Of a stretch of 64,000 bases of DNA, positions 22,587 to 32,427 are shown one piece after another; the first letter of the stretch is position 1, and each line of letters opens with the position of its first letter. Below the pieces are notes generated by a model. That model had not been told where the DNA came from. It saw only the letters and a list, made by a program, of their open reading frames with translations, and did not search any database. The stretch is taken from assembly GCA_003150615.1 (NCBI GenBank), contig QALN01000013.1:1-64000 (forward strand). Direction: 5' to 3'. The DNA comes from Flavobacteriales bacterium (GTDB lineage: Bacteria > Bacteroidota > Bacteroidia > Flavobacteriales > UBA1820). The translations under genes and the position numbers were made by a program.

Positions 22587-25349
22587 ATGGAAGTGTTTAA
22601 TAGAGATCATTCGTTTCCAGCAAAAGGAGCGTTATTAGGATTACCTCCTCAGGCTATTTCCACGAAGAAAAAGAACAGGAAATGGAAGGAGGATTGTATG
22701 GACGCTCTTGAGACGATAGGGTTGAAACAGTATGATCGTAACCAGATGTACCGTGACTATTATCTGATGGCGGATGGTAAGTTATCTTTTATGGAGATGG
22801 CGGATGTTATCCCACAGTTAAGAAACGTACAGAAGTTAAGGAGTGATATAAGGATACCCTCTTTCTTGAAGCATTATGATATCATAGGTGGTATCGTGAA
22901 TGCCTTTGAGGGATGGTTGACGAACCTACAGGATAAATATACTATTAACGAGGTAGGGGATCTGGCTATAAGCGAGTACGAGGATACGATGTCCAACTTA
23001 CTTCACCGCCATATCCAAGAACAGTGGGATATTATAGTCAACCAACGTCTTGTTGAGGCCGGGCTTGATCCTACATACAATGAGTTTAATTCCGAGGAGG
23101 AACGTCAGGCTTACGCCCAGCAAATCCAGCAGGCCAAGGCGTCTATGACCCCTGACGATATCCAGAGGTTCATGAGCACCAGATGGAAGACGCAGGCGGC
23201 TGTATGGGGAGATCATACGATCGAGGCTGATCGTAGCAGGTTTTATATGGATGAGCTTGACAGGGAGAATTTCCGGGATCGTCTTCTTAGCGGAAAGATG
23301 TTTCGTAATCATTTCGTCGGTTTTGATTACTATCGACCGGAGGTGTGGAGTCCGATGGAGGTGTTCCATCCTGATGTAAAATATCCGCAATATGGATCTT
23401 ATGTAGGCCGTCTTCATTATTATGAGGGTGTTGAGTTGATATCAAAATACGGCCATAAGATGACGGCCAAGGATAAACGCCGGATTATGGGCGGTGATGA
23501 TGATTACGAGGGATGGGTATCCAATGACGGTACTAGGTATGATTGGAAGAAAAAGAAGCCGTCTATTACCGGTATGTATGAGAATGAGGTTATTCCATGG
23601 AAAGGATACCATGACTATGAGTCTATAGTCGCCGCTGAGGACTATTATGGTGTTCCTATGGGAGAGTACCATACCTTCGGGCCGGACGGAGAGGAACACA
23701 CCCAGCCCCGCTTCTTGCCCCGCTTCCATCCCTTTGGCTATTTTAACTCTGACATGTCCAATGGAAAGAGATATGAGATAGATTCCCGTCTTTTTAGAGT
23801 CATGGAAGGATATTGGGTGTCCATGAAACCGGTATTTCTAATAACTTACATGACGGAGACCGGGATGGTAGATCAGGAGCTTGTTGCCGACGAGCTATTA
23901 CCTGAGTTTTTGGAGAAGAACGGGATAAAGAAGGTGAAGAGGGTGATGGCAGAAGCCGTTGGCGATCCTGAGGTTAATACCTATATCTTGGAGTATGTGC
24001 CTGAGGTTAGGTTTGGAGTTAAGATTACTGGAGGTAATTTAATGGATAAACCTATATATATAGGGGGAGATCCAATACCTCATCAGATACATGGTGACAG
24101 CAGTCTATATGATTATGTCATTCCGGTGTCTGGATTCATAGGGTCAAGCCTTGCCGATCGCATACAGCCGTTCCAGATGATGTATAATCTTGCTATGAAC
24201 CAGCTATACAATAACGCAGAGAAGGAGATCGGTAAGTTCTTCTTAGGCGACTTAGGATTCCTGCCTACGGAATATAAGGATATGATGGACAAGAAAGGGG
24301 CTTTGGCTACTTTCATGCAGATCGTTAAGTCTGTCTCGTTTATGGGTGTAGGTGGTAATGACACGAACAATCCTTACCAGAATCCGCAGATGAGTAGCAT
24401 ATATAACCAGTTTGGTGTATATGATCTTACTAATACGGATCAGATAAGATCCCGTATGGAAATGGCGTCTTACGCCTATATGATGGCTTATAGGATGATA
24501 GGTATATCCGAGCAAGCGATGGGTCAGTCAACTAGATACGAGAGTTCTACGGGCGTAAAACAGGGAGTTAACGCCACTATGTTACAGACTCAGACTTACT
24601 TCAATGATTTCGATGACTTCAAGAAACGGACATTGGATATTCATCTTGCGGTAGCTCAAGTATGTCAGAAGGAAGGATACGATTGGACCGTGATGTACAG
24701 GAACAGCGATCTGTCCTTGGCTTACATCAGTCTTACGGATAATAGCTTGTCGTTACGTCATCTTAATGTTATGGCTGTCTCTAATTCCAAGAAACGTCTG
24801 GAATTGGAGAATTTGAAGCAATATATATTACAGACGAATACTTTGGGCAATGACTTGCTTGATATCACTAGAATGATGAATGCCAACTCGACGGCTGAGA
24901 TGAATCAGATAGGAAGGGATGCCAGATCTTACGCAGATCGTGTAAGACAGGAGGAGTACCAGAATCAACAACGACTTGTACAGCAAAAAGCCGAGGCCGA
25001 TCAACAGGCCCGTAATGACGAGCATGAGAAGGAGAAGGAGCTGGCTTATATCAAGGGTAACTTCGATTTACGGGGTAAGAGCATAATGACCGCCGGTCAA
25101 GCGGCTAGGACACAAGATAACGCAGAGGGTATGGATTATGTGGAAGCTATAGCGGATCGAGCCTTGAAGGAAAGAGATCTGGATATCCGTGAGGAGGATA
25201 TGAGAACCAGGCAGGCTAATGCCGAGGCTGAGCGAAGATCTCGTGAGGAGATAGAGAAAAGGAAGTTGGAATTAAAGGAAAAGGAGATAGATGCTAGGAA
25301 TAAACGTTCTGATACAGATAGGTTTACGTCAATAATAAACAAGAGTTGA
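22587..25349 (+). CDS. Portal protein
   Basis: This 920-residue protein directly after TerL, with a scaffold-like gene and the capsid gene next, is the portal by order and size; crAss-like portals are similarly large. Residues 1-600 are mixed alpha/beta. Around residues 510-600 the segment SLADRIQPFQMMYNLAMNQL resembles the long helix of the portal crown/wing. Residues 780-920 form a Gln/Glu/Arg-rich coiled coil (EEYQNQQRLVQQKAEADQQA) that probably makes the barrel or internal extension. Twelve copies would form the DNA entry ring. A large hairpin follows the stop. Confidence 0.85.
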   Translation: MEVFNRDHSFPAKGALLGLPPQAISTKKKNRKWKEDCMDALETIGLKQYDRNQMYRDYYLMADGKLSFMEMADVIPQLRNVQKLRSDIRIPSFLKHYDIIGGIVNAFEGWLTNLQDKYTINEVGDLAISEYEDTMSNLLHRHIQEQWDIIVNQRLVEAGLDPTYNEFNSEEERQAYAQQIQQAKASMTPDDIQRFMSTRWKTQAAVWGDHTIEADRSRFYMDELDRENFRDRLLSGKMFRNHFVGFDYYRPEVWSPMEVFHPDVKYPQYGSYVGRLHYYEGVELISKYGHKMTAKDKRRIMGGDDDYEGWVSNDGTRYDWKKKKPSITGMYENEVIPWKGYHDYESIVAAEDYYGVPMGEYHTFGPDGEEHTQPRFLPRFHPFGYFNSDMSNGKRYEIDSRLFRVMEGYWVSMKPVFLITYMTETGMVDQELVADELLPEFLEKNGIKKVKRVMAEAVGDPEVNTYILEYVPEVRFGVKITGGNLMDKPIYIGGDPIPHQIHGDSSLYDYVIPVSGFIGSSLADRIQPFQMMYNLAMNQLYNNAEKEIGKFFLGDLGFLPTEYKDMMDKKGALATFMQIVKSVSFMGVGGNDTNNPYQNPQMSSIYNQFGVYDLTNTDQIRSRMEMASYAYMMAYRMIGISEQAMGQSTRYESSTGVKQGVNATMLQTQTYFNDFDDFKKRTLDIHLAVAQVCQKEGYDWTVMYRNSDLSLAYISLTDNSLSLRHLNVMAVSNSKKRLELENLKQYILQTNTLGNDLLDITRMMNANSTAEMNQIGRDARSYADRVRQEEYQNQQRLVQQKAEADQQARNDEHEKEKELAYIKGNFDLRGKSIMTAGQAARTQDNAEGMDYVEAIADRALKERDLDIREEDMRTRQANAEAERRSREEIEKRKLELKEKEIDARNKRSDTDRFTSIINKS

Positions 25350-25387
25350 TTACAAGTTTTGTAAATATTTTTACAAAATATGTAATC
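25348..25387 (+). terminator. Long AT-rich hairpin after the portal gene
   Basis: GATTACA ... TGTAATC and TTTTGTAA ... TTACAAAA form a 7-bp plus 8-bp stem with a small internal loop. It overlaps the portal stop codon, and the -7 element TACTTTTG at 25453-25460 follows. It probably limits readthrough or stabilises the upstream mRNA. Confidence 0.6.
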
Positions 25388-25452
25388 ATTTTGGCGTAAA
25401 ATTCTGTCATATACTATAATGGGTTTGATTTAATTGGTAATTGGATTAATAA

Positions 25453-25460
25453 TACTTTTG
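25453..25460 (+). promoter_or_regulatory. -7 element TACTTTTG before the scaffold/capsid genes
   Basis: It matches TAnnTTTG and lies 23 bases before the scaffold-like gene. TTG at 25434-25436 could serve as a -33 element with a short 16-base gap. Confidence 0.5.
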
Positions 25461-25483
25461 TAAAAAGCAAAAAAGGAAATTGT

Positions 25484-26638
25484 ATGAATGACATGGGTGA
25501 TTTCGCTAAGGGTTTTAAGACCATGAGTGTCGAGGAACTTTTTTACCGTGGTGACGGTGATGGCGATAAGAATAATATCGAGGGTAAATATGATAAGGAT
25601 GGTAATCCTATAGGTGATACCAATAAAGAGCCTGCCGACGGCGGAGCGGCTGACGGTGGCGGGGATAAGGGCGGCGATGCGGTCACCGCAGACCCTGATT
25701 CCATTGGCGAAGGCGGTACTGATAATAATGTAGTATCAGGATTTAACGGAAAATCCTTTTTGGAGAAGATGGCCGCTAGAGGTATTATCGATAGTATTGA
25801 CAACCTTGATATTATGGTAGATGATAAACCGGTCGATCTTTCTACTATCACGAAAGAGGATGATTTACTCGATATAGTGGAGGGATTGATCAAGGACAAG
25901 GCTGATGAGTTGTTGAAAGACAAGGTTGATACCGGTTCGATGTCTGATTTCATGAAGAAGATGATAGAGGTGGATAAGGCCGGTGGTAACGTTGGCCAAC
26001 TATTAAGCCAATATCAGAGTATTCAGGCTCCGTTGGATAGCCTTGATATGAGTAATAAAAATGATCAGCTTGCGGTTATCCAGCATTATTATAAGATGTT
26101 GGGTATGCCGGAAGACGAGATAAAGGATAATATGGAGATGATGATCGGCAAGGGCGATGAGTTTATTGAGTCCAAGGCCAATAAGTTCCATGATATCCTG
26201 AAAAAGGAGATGGATAACCTTATCGAGGAGGAGAAAAAAAAGTCCGAGAAAAGGAGACAGAAATTAGTTGAGCAGATGAAAGTCTATAAGAAAGGTCTAA
26301 AGACATCTATAAGCTCAGGATTTCAGTTGACTGACACGATGATAGGTAAGGCTGTCGATTTCGTTACCAAGCCGATAGACAATCAAGGTCATACGGCTAT
26401 AGATAAAGCTTATTCGGAGGCTATCAAGAATCCGGACATGGCCGCTGATTTGGCCTTGTTCTTGATGAATAAGGACGAGTTCCTTAAACAGAAAACCAAC
26501 AAGGCTAAGATGGAGGTTAATAAGAAGACCATCACTCTTCTTTCTGGCAATAAGGGAGGAAAGCAGAATAAGACTAATATCGATAACGATACTATAGAAG
26601 CTAACTTCCTTGATCTGAGTGGATCAAAGAGTGTATAA
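25484..26638 (+). CDS. Probable scaffolding protein
   Basis: The protein (384 residues) lies between portal and major capsid protein. Residues 20-90 are an acidic Gly/Asp-rich disordered stretch. Residues 100-340 are predicted helix with charged coiled coils (KKEMDNLIEEEKKKSEKRRQ), and the end is basic. No catalytic motif of a maturation protease is evident. Composition and location are those of phage scaffolds, which direct capsid assembly and then leave. It is separated by only 19 bases from the capsid gene, so the two are co-expressed. Confidence 0.65.
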   Translation: MNDMGDFAKGFKTMSVEELFYRGDGDGDKNNIEGKYDKDGNPIGDTNKEPADGGAADGGGDKGGDAVTADPDSIGEGGTDNNVVSGFNGKSFLEKMAARGIIDSIDNLDIMVDDKPVDLSTITKEDDLLDIVEGLIKDKADELLKDKVDTGSMSDFMKKMIEVDKAGGNVGQLLSQYQSIQAPLDSLDMSNKNDQLAVIQHYYKMLGMPEDEIKDNMEMMIGKGDEFIESKANKFHDILKKEMDNLIEEEKKKSEKRRQKLVEQMKVYKKGLKTSISSGFQLTDTMIGKAVDFVTKPIDNQGHTAIDKAYSEAIKNPDMAADLALFLMNKDEFLKQKTNKAKMEVNKKTITLLSGNKGGKQNKTNIDNDTIEANFLDLSGSKSV

Positions 26639-26657
26639 CATTAAAAGATAGATAATT

Positions 26658-28352
26658 ATGAATCCTTTTTTAACAAAAAGTTTTCCGGCTACCGTGAATG
26701 GTGATAACGTTATTGCCTTCACCGATGCCAAGAACTATAAGACTTCGCTCGTAGATCATAACTTAGGCTCATTGGCGAGCTGGTATTATGAGGATCCTGA
26801 TAAGAATCATTTGGGTCTGTTGAATCTGTTCTCTAATATCGCTAATTACCCCGTTCCGATGTATATGGGTATGATTAATAACGGCGCTACGATCTCCGTT
26901 AACGGTATTGGAGCTTCTTTCCGTTATGATTTACCTGTTACAAAGACATTCGCTGTCGTTACGGCTGAGGATACTTCAGGTCATCATCTAAAACCGGGTA
27001 TTGACGGTAGTTTGTTTGATATCGTTTTGAATACCTCTGAGTTTACGGCTTATGATGTCATCACCTATGACGCCGCTAACGGCTGTAATATCCTTATCTC
27101 AGGTGAAATCCCGTCTAAGACAGAAGGTGACTTGACACGTTATTGGTGTCATGTTATCGGTGGTAAGGCTAAATACTTCCCTAAAGAGAAATTACGTCCT
27201 GGTATCCGTTATTGGAAGATCGGTCATGCTCTTGGTGAGTACAGCACTCAGTTCTCTAAGGTATCTGGAGCTGACAAGGCCGGTTCCATGACCTGTGAGT
27301 TCCGTTTAGGAAACCACCGTGGTGTTGAAGGAGAGACAACTATGTATGCTGGTATGAAGTCCATGCAGGCCGCCCAGAACAGCACTTCAGAGTTTGTGGA
27401 GACCGCTCTTCATCGTATGAATGCCATGAGAAGTGAGTATGAGGGTAATATTCCTGATCTGGCTATTATCGGTAAGACTGTTAATGGTAGACTTGATTTG
27501 CGTACAGCTAAAGTAGCCTCTACGTTGGAGGTGTTCTGTATGGCTGAGTTGGTTAAGCTGGAAGCTAGACAGTTGATGTGGCAAGAAGGTGGTATTATCA
27601 TGGATCAAAATGGTCCTATCCATTTGAATGAAGGTGTCTATCGTCAGCTTCGCCGTGGTTACACTATCTACTATAGCCGCCCGATGGGTATTACTAAGGA
27701 TACGCTTATGGCTGCCGCAGCTTATATTTTCCGTGGACGTCAGGATCTTCCTATTACGGAACGTAAGATTAAGTTCAAGGTAGGAGCTATGGCTATGATT
27801 AACTTAGAGAAGTTGATCAGGGAATCGTTCTTCACTACCTTGCAGAACTTAAGCTGGGGTATGGGAAGCGATAGGATGTTGCCTTCTAATCCTATTTCCG
27901 GTACTAACGACGCCATGATCTTAGGTCCTGTTCAGGTTAAGGGAGCTTTCATCCCGGGCATCGGTAATGTTGAGTTCGAGCATGATCCTTCTTTGGATTA
28001 CGCCGACATGACAGATCGTAGCGAGTTGGTGAATGGCATGTATCCTAGATCCTCTTATTCTTGTATTATCGAGAATATCACTGACGCTGGATCGACTAAC
28101 GCGTATTCCGCTATTCCTAATACGGCTAACGCTAAGTTAGGTAATATGAACAACAACGTATTCTATATCAAACCAGAAGGTGTAAGTATGTGGTGGGGTT
28201 ATGAATACGGTCGTTGGGCACACAAAGCCAACGGTAATGAGATCGTATCATCCTTGCCGGGCATGAAAGAGCAATTCTGGTGCCACTCTGCTTCCGCAGC
28301 ATGGGTTATGGATAATAGTAAGTTCTTGATTATCGAGCTTCAACCGAACTAA
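26658..28352 (+). CDS. Major capsid protein
   Basis: This 564-residue protein lies directly after the scaffold-like gene and before a strong terminator, as expected for the most abundant virion protein. It has the HK97-like pattern of an N-terminal arm, a long helix near residues 230-265 (TTMYAGMKSMQAAQNSTSEF) and a beta-rich C-terminal half ending in KFLIIELQPN. Codon use is rich in favourable GGT/GCT/ATC codons, consistent with high expression. The capsid fold is inferred from order and general pattern. Confidence 0.85.
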   Translation: MNPFLTKSFPATVNGDNVIAFTDAKNYKTSLVDHNLGSLASWYYEDPDKNHLGLLNLFSNIANYPVPMYMGMINNGATISVNGIGASFRYDLPVTKTFAVVTAEDTSGHHLKPGIDGSLFDIVLNTSEFTAYDVITYDAANGCNILISGEIPSKTEGDLTRYWCHVIGGKAKYFPKEKLRPGIRYWKIGHALGEYSTQFSKVSGADKAGSMTCEFRLGNHRGVEGETTMYAGMKSMQAAQNSTSEFVETALHRMNAMRSEYEGNIPDLAIIGKTVNGRLDLRTAKVASTLEVFCMAELVKLEARQLMWQEGGIIMDQNGPIHLNEGVYRQLRRGYTIYYSRPMGITKDTLMAAAAYIFRGRQDLPITERKIKFKVGAMAMINLEKLIRESFFTTLQNLSWGMGSDRMLPSNPISGTNDAMILGPVQVKGAFIPGIGNVEFEHDPSLDYADMTDRSELVNGMYPRSSYSCIIENITDAGSTNAYSAIPNTANAKLGNMNNNVFYIKPEGVSMWWGYEYGRWAHKANGNEIVSSLPGMKEQFWCHSASAAWVMDNSKFLIIELQPN

Positions 28353-28390
28353 TTCGGATAAGTTTTTTCATATATGTAATTTGGTTTTTA

Positions 28391-28420
28391 GAGGGGAGGA
28401 TATTCCTCTCCTCTTTTTTT
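28391..28420 (+). terminator. Strong terminator after the major capsid gene
   Basis: GAGGGGAGGA and TCCTCTCCTC form a 10-bp stem (one G-T pair) with a 3-base loop followed by a run of T. It separates the capsid gene from the next genes. Confidence 0.85.
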
Positions 28421-28438
28421 AAGTAACGCAAAAAGGAA

Positions 28439-29503
28439 ATGAAAGAAATTTTAAAATCAAGGAAGGTATTGGCCGAGGTAAACGGTTTTAATATCATGTC
28501 AGATACCTTATATGAGGTTGTAGGCAAACACGATGGAAGTGCTCCTCAGGCCTTTCAAGACGCTAATATAGCTAAAGCTCCGTTCCCGGAGAACGCTACT
28601 CACGTATGTTGCCCTTGGGATGATTTCTCCAAGGCCTATAACACCGGTTTTTATCCAAGATCAAGATGCTATAATGGTCTTGACAAGAATGAGATCGACA
28701 GGCTCGTCAAACAGCGGGTAGATAATATCATGAAGCCTTTCGAGGAAATGTCGCAGATGGATCTATCTCAAACCAATTTAGAATTTTGGGATGACGCTAA
28801 GGATAAGATCTTCATGGGTAAGGTTTATAATACGGCTAATACCGTAGATCTATTTTATTTATATCTGGCTGTATTTTCCGGCATGTTGACTCCTCAGGAA
28901 ATGGATGGCGATCCTGTCTTCATGAACTCCATGTTCTGTTTCGTGGAGAAAGACAATATGAAGGATTTCGTTCAGCAGCGTGAGATCAATAAGATGAACA
29001 TCAGCTATAAGTTTATCAGCGCCCTTAAGAAAGGCGGCGACGATCGTCAGGCTGTCATCGATCTTCTTCTTTACATCGGTATCGTAACTCGCCCGGATTT
29101 CACGGAGGATGAGTATTATACAGGATCTCTATCAAACTGGATGAATGAGAAGAAGACCAATGTTGATTATCTGCTTGATATCTGGGATCGGTCATTGGAA
29201 GGTGATTTCAAGGAAGTTCTTGAGTTTTACCGTATCGTAAACGTCCTTCAACGAAATGGTCGTATCAATATGACTCCATCCGGATTACAATATAATGGCC
29301 AGATCATAGGACCTGACGTTCGGACATCCGCTGAGTTCTTGGCTGCCAAGAAAGACTTTATTAACATAAAGGCTAATGTATTGGATGAGTATGAGGAGAT
29401 CATATCTATGTCTAATATCGATAATAAGTCCAAGACCAAGAAGGTTAAGGATATTAAGAAGAAGGATGGCGTAGAGGAAGGTGATAAGGTTAAGGAGGAA
29501 TAA
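28439..29503 (+). CDS. Virion-associated protein of unknown function
   Basis: This 354-residue, mostly helical protein follows the capsid gene. It has several aromatic/Cys-containing segments (ATHVCCPWDDFSKAYNTGFYP) and ends in a Lys/Asp-rich charged tail (about residues 330-354). It has no enzymatic motif. The position suggests a minor capsid, head-decoration or head-completion role. The next gene starts two bases after its stop. Confidence 0.6.
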   Translation: MKEILKSRKVLAEVNGFNIMSDTLYEVVGKHDGSAPQAFQDANIAKAPFPENATHVCCPWDDFSKAYNTGFYPRSRCYNGLDKNEIDRLVKQRVDNIMKPFEEMSQMDLSQTNLEFWDDAKDKIFMGKVYNTANTVDLFYLYLAVFSGMLTPQEMDGDPVFMNSMFCFVEKDNMKDFVQQREINKMNISYKFISALKKGGDDRQAVIDLLLYIGIVTRPDFTEDEYYTGSLSNWMNEKKTNVDYLLDIWDRSLEGDFKEVLEFYRIVNVLQRNGRINMTPSGLQYNGQIIGPDVRTSAEFLAAKKDFINIKANVLDEYEEIISMSNIDNKSKTKKVKDIKKKDGVEEGDKVKEE

Positions 29504-29505
29504 CG

Positions 29506-30180
29506 ATGACAATCCAAGAAGCGTATCTAAGGTCTTTGCAGAAGAACGAGCAGAATCTGGCCAATGGAGGGATTAAGCTGGATCCGGGAAGGTTCGTGCT
29601 GTTGTTCAACGAGGCCCAAGACCGGTTGGTTAAGTACTATCTAAATAGGAAGGATGACGAGACCATCCGTTCCATACAAACTCTTCTGGTATACTGGGAA
29701 TCGCTTAATAAGGGTAATCATATAGATGATCCTGAATCGACATCATTCGGTCTTCCGGATGATTATCTATGGTTCTCAAATATAAAAGGTTCGTTTTCTT
29801 ATAAAGGATGCAAGGTTGGTGATTTCGTTATGTGGGAAGCTAAGAACGAGAACGTCCATGAGCTTCTTGGGGATGATAGCAATAAACCTTCTTTTGATTA
29901 CCGGGAGACGTTTTACACCATAGGAGATGGGAAGGTCGTGGTGTATGAGGACGGATTCCGTACCGATGAAGTCAGGATGACCTACTACCGAAATCCGGTA
30001 CGGGTGGATCTGACCGGGTATATCAACGCTGCCGGTATGCAGTCCACGGATATCGACCCTGAGCTGCCCGATCCTTTGGTGGAGGAGATTCTGGATATTG
30101 TTGCTAAACAATTCAGCCTTAACGAGAATGAATTGAATAGATATAGCATGGATAAGGATAATGTGGCTTCTTTCAAATAA
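29506..30180 (+). CDS. Head-tail connector (ring-like) protein, candidate
   Basis: The protein has 224 residues. An N-terminal helical bundle (AYLRSLQKNEQNL, FVLLFNEAQDRLVKYYL) is followed by a beta domain with PDDYLWFSNI and FRTDEVRMTYYRNPV. It ends in a helix containing DPLVEEILDIVAKQFSLNE. This order resembles adaptor/ring proteins that dock below the portal (P22 gp4 / T7 gp11 type). A related layout recurs in the proteins encoded at 58151 and 60152. The assignment is by pattern and position. Confidence 0.55.
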   Translation: MTIQEAYLRSLQKNEQNLANGGIKLDPGRFVLLFNEAQDRLVKYYLNRKDDETIRSIQTLLVYWESLNKGNHIDDPESTSFGLPDDYLWFSNIKGSFSYKGCKVGDFVMWEAKNENVHELLGDDSNKPSFDYRETFYTIGDGKVVVYEDGFRTDEVRMTYYRNPVRVDLTGYINAAGMQSTDIDPELPDPLVEEILDIVAKQFSLNENELNRYSMDKDNVASFK

Positions 30181-30201
30181 ACACCGTTCGTTTGATCATT
30201 A

Positions 30202-30229
30202 AGCCTACTCGGTAACGGGTAGGCTTTTT
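30202..30229 (+). terminator. Terminator with 10-bp stem
   Basis: AGCCTACTCG and CGGGTAGGCT pair around a GTAA tetraloop and are followed by a T-run, 22 bases after the connector gene. Confidence 0.88.
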
Positions 30230-30284
30230 GTTTTACATAAAATGTAAATACTATATTATGTCGTATACTCACGACCTTATTTTA

Positions 30285-30314
30285 TTGTGGTGATATTGTT
30301 TATCATTATGTTTG
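30285..30314 (+). promoter_or_regulatory. Bacteroidetes-type promoter
   Basis: TTG at 30285-30287, a 19-base gap and TATGTTTG at 30307-30314 match the consensus. The 657-residue structural gene starts 39 bases downstream. Confidence 0.75.
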
Positions 30315-30352
30315 TGTTAGGTAAATGATTTTTAAATTAAAATATTGATAAT

Positions 30353-32326
30353 ATGTTGCACAGACCGCAAGACCGGGTACTTTTCGTATCCCCACACGCT
30401 AAGATGGTGGATGTTGATTCCATTTTCTTGAAGGAAGGACAGATCGGTATTTACGATACTAAAGATACTTCCGAGAACGGTTGTAAGGCCGTGATTGATT
30501 TTACCGGTAAGCCTCGTAACGACAAGCGTTATGAGATCCGTATCGGTCGTAATGAACAAGCGGCTTCCCGCTCTATCTATGATAAGGATTTTTCCACGCC
30601 GTTATTCTCTTTGAACGAGATCACGGAGATCTACGCTTCTTGGCCGAAGAAAGATCATGCTTATGTCGATGATGTTATCTTAGGATACAATGGTGTTTCT
30701 GATGACACGGCATTCTCAGTTTCCAAAGGAGACCGTATCGCTATCCGCTTGGTTCTCGCTGGTCGTGCCTTTGAGCTTCTTGGATATGAGGAGGGTCGTG
30801 TAGAGATTAATGACGCCATTCTTTTGGATGATTGTGATAATACGCCAAATCAATGCGAGGAGTGCGATCCTTGCGAGGAGGTTGATTTGTTACCCGCCGT
30901 ATTGAAGTGTATCGAGAGGATGAAGAATCAGCCTATCGCTGGAGGTGGTAAGGTATCTGATTATATTGATATCACTCCGGTTACAAGATGTACTAACGAG
31001 GCTACGGAGCCTGAGACGGAGGACGTGAACTTCTATTGTATGGAGGTTTGCGATACTGGTGATGACCTGGCCTTGGCTGAGGTTCGTGCCCAGTATCCGG
31101 GATTGAAGATCGTTCGTGAGAGCATCAACGGCAGCATGTCACGTTATAAGGTGATGAAGAAAGGGGTTAAGCCTAATGACTATACTCAACGTCTGATCTC
31201 TATCATGAAAGGATGCGAGGAATGCCCTCCTAGCTATACTGAGGTTAAGGGCGGATACCTGTATTCCGTTTCGTTGGAGGATGATGGCGTTGACATGTCT
31301 TCTATTATCGAGTCTCTTCCTAACGTGGTTTCCGATACGGTTAGTAAGATGAGCCAGATCAAGGGCACTGGTCTTTATATCGCCGCTACGTCAAAGAAAT
31401 TGACCGATAATGAGATCAAGACATTCGTAGACGCTAATCCTACTACGGTTATCTATTATGTCGCCAAGACTTCTGATATGTGTGAGAATCCTACGGTTCG
31501 TACCGCTTCTTGGTCAGCTTGCGGATCTTGCAAGGTATCTAAGGAGAAGTATTATATCACGATCCCGGACAACGAGTGTGGCGAAAGCGCTTTAGAGGAA
31601 ATCAAGCAGGCGTTCCCGGAACTGGAGATCACGGATTACGGTACTCCTGCGGCTTGCCAGCATAGTTTCCAGACAGAGGTATATACCAATATGTTGTGCG
31701 ATGAGTGTGACAAGGTATTTGAAGGATTCTTCACCAGCGAGGCTCCGGCATCATACCGCAACAGGATGTGGAAGAAATTGGAATCAGCACAAGAGCTTGG
31801 TAGTAACTGCAAGTGCGGTATCCGTTTCCGTGGCAAGGAAATGTTGTTATCTCCATCAGAGTGCTTGATGGATCAAATGACTTATATCGAGGATAGCGTT
31901 GAGATCGTAGGTGCTAGTGGCGGTTACCCCGATTCTTTGGATGAGGGTTCTCCTATCTGGTGGGATCAGCTTCATTTCGAGAGACTGTCCAGCAAAGCCC
32001 CGCGTACTCACGTAGGAGGCAATATGATGGATGATGAGCTTAAGGGGTACGCTCACTTCAATGGATTCCCGAAACATCAGGATTTCATGGGGCGGACGTT
32101 CATGAACGAATATAGCCGTGTAGAGCAAACGGCTCAGTACGTTGACTTCCAGATTACGCTCAATCCTCATAGATACGCTCAGGGATTCGGAAAGGTTATC
32201 GCTGATGATCCTCTCAACTTGATCTTACGTGTACGTTACGGCGCTCATGAGGGCGTTCAGGAGATGATTAATATGATCGGTGCTGCTGCTGGTCTTGGTC
32301 CGGCTATCGTGACCGAACCTAAATAA
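30353..32326 (+). CDS. Large cysteine-rich virion protein
   Basis: This 657-residue protein has its own promoter and terminator, typical of an abundant structural gene. It contains many Cys pairs, for example CEECDPCEE near 170-178 and CGSCKVSKE near 390, and three or more repeated beta domains in the middle (TEVKGGYLYSVSL; TVRTASWSACG; KEKYYITIP). The last 150 residues (PRTHVGGNMMDDELKGYAHF) look like a compact tail-tube or sheath-like domain. A tail-tube or major tail role is a guess from size, expression signals and place. Confidence 0.6.
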   Translation: MLHRPQDRVLFVSPHAKMVDVDSIFLKEGQIGIYDTKDTSENGCKAVIDFTGKPRNDKRYEIRIGRNEQAASRSIYDKDFSTPLFSLNEITEIYASWPKKDHAYVDDVILGYNGVSDDTAFSVSKGDRIAIRLVLAGRAFELLGYEEGRVEINDAILLDDCDNTPNQCEECDPCEEVDLLPAVLKCIERMKNQPIAGGGKVSDYIDITPVTRCTNEATEPETEDVNFYCMEVCDTGDDLALAEVRAQYPGLKIVRESINGSMSRYKVMKKGVKPNDYTQRLISIMKGCEECPPSYTEVKGGYLYSVSLEDDGVDMSSIIESLPNVVSDTVSKMSQIKGTGLYIAATSKKLTDNEIKTFVDANPTTVIYYVAKTSDMCENPTVRTASWSACGSCKVSKEKYYITIPDNECGESALEEIKQAFPELEITDYGTPAACQHSFQTEVYTNMLCDECDKVFEGFFTSEAPASYRNRMWKKLESAQELGSNCKCGIRFRGKEMLLSPSECLMDQMTYIEDSVEIVGASGGYPDSLDEGSPIWWDQLHFERLSSKAPRTHVGGNMMDDELKGYAHFNGFPKHQDFMGRTFMNEYSRVEQTAQYVDFQITLNPHRYAQGFGKVIADDPLNLILRVRYGAHEGVQEMINMIGAAAGLGPAIVTEPK

Positions 32327-32358
32327 GAACGACCTTTTTTTGCGTTCATATAATTCCT

Positions 32359-32391
32359 AAAGGGGAGAGATTCAATTCTTTCCCCTTTTTT
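32359..32391 (+). terminator. Terminator after the 657-residue virion gene
   Basis: AAAGGGGAGA and TCTTTCCCCTTTT-type arms form a stem followed by T residues. A TAACTTTG box for the next gene overlaps its downstream edge at 32394-32401. Confidence 0.75.
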
Positions 32392-32427
32392 ATTAACTTT
32401 GAGGCATAAGAACTTAAATATTGTAGT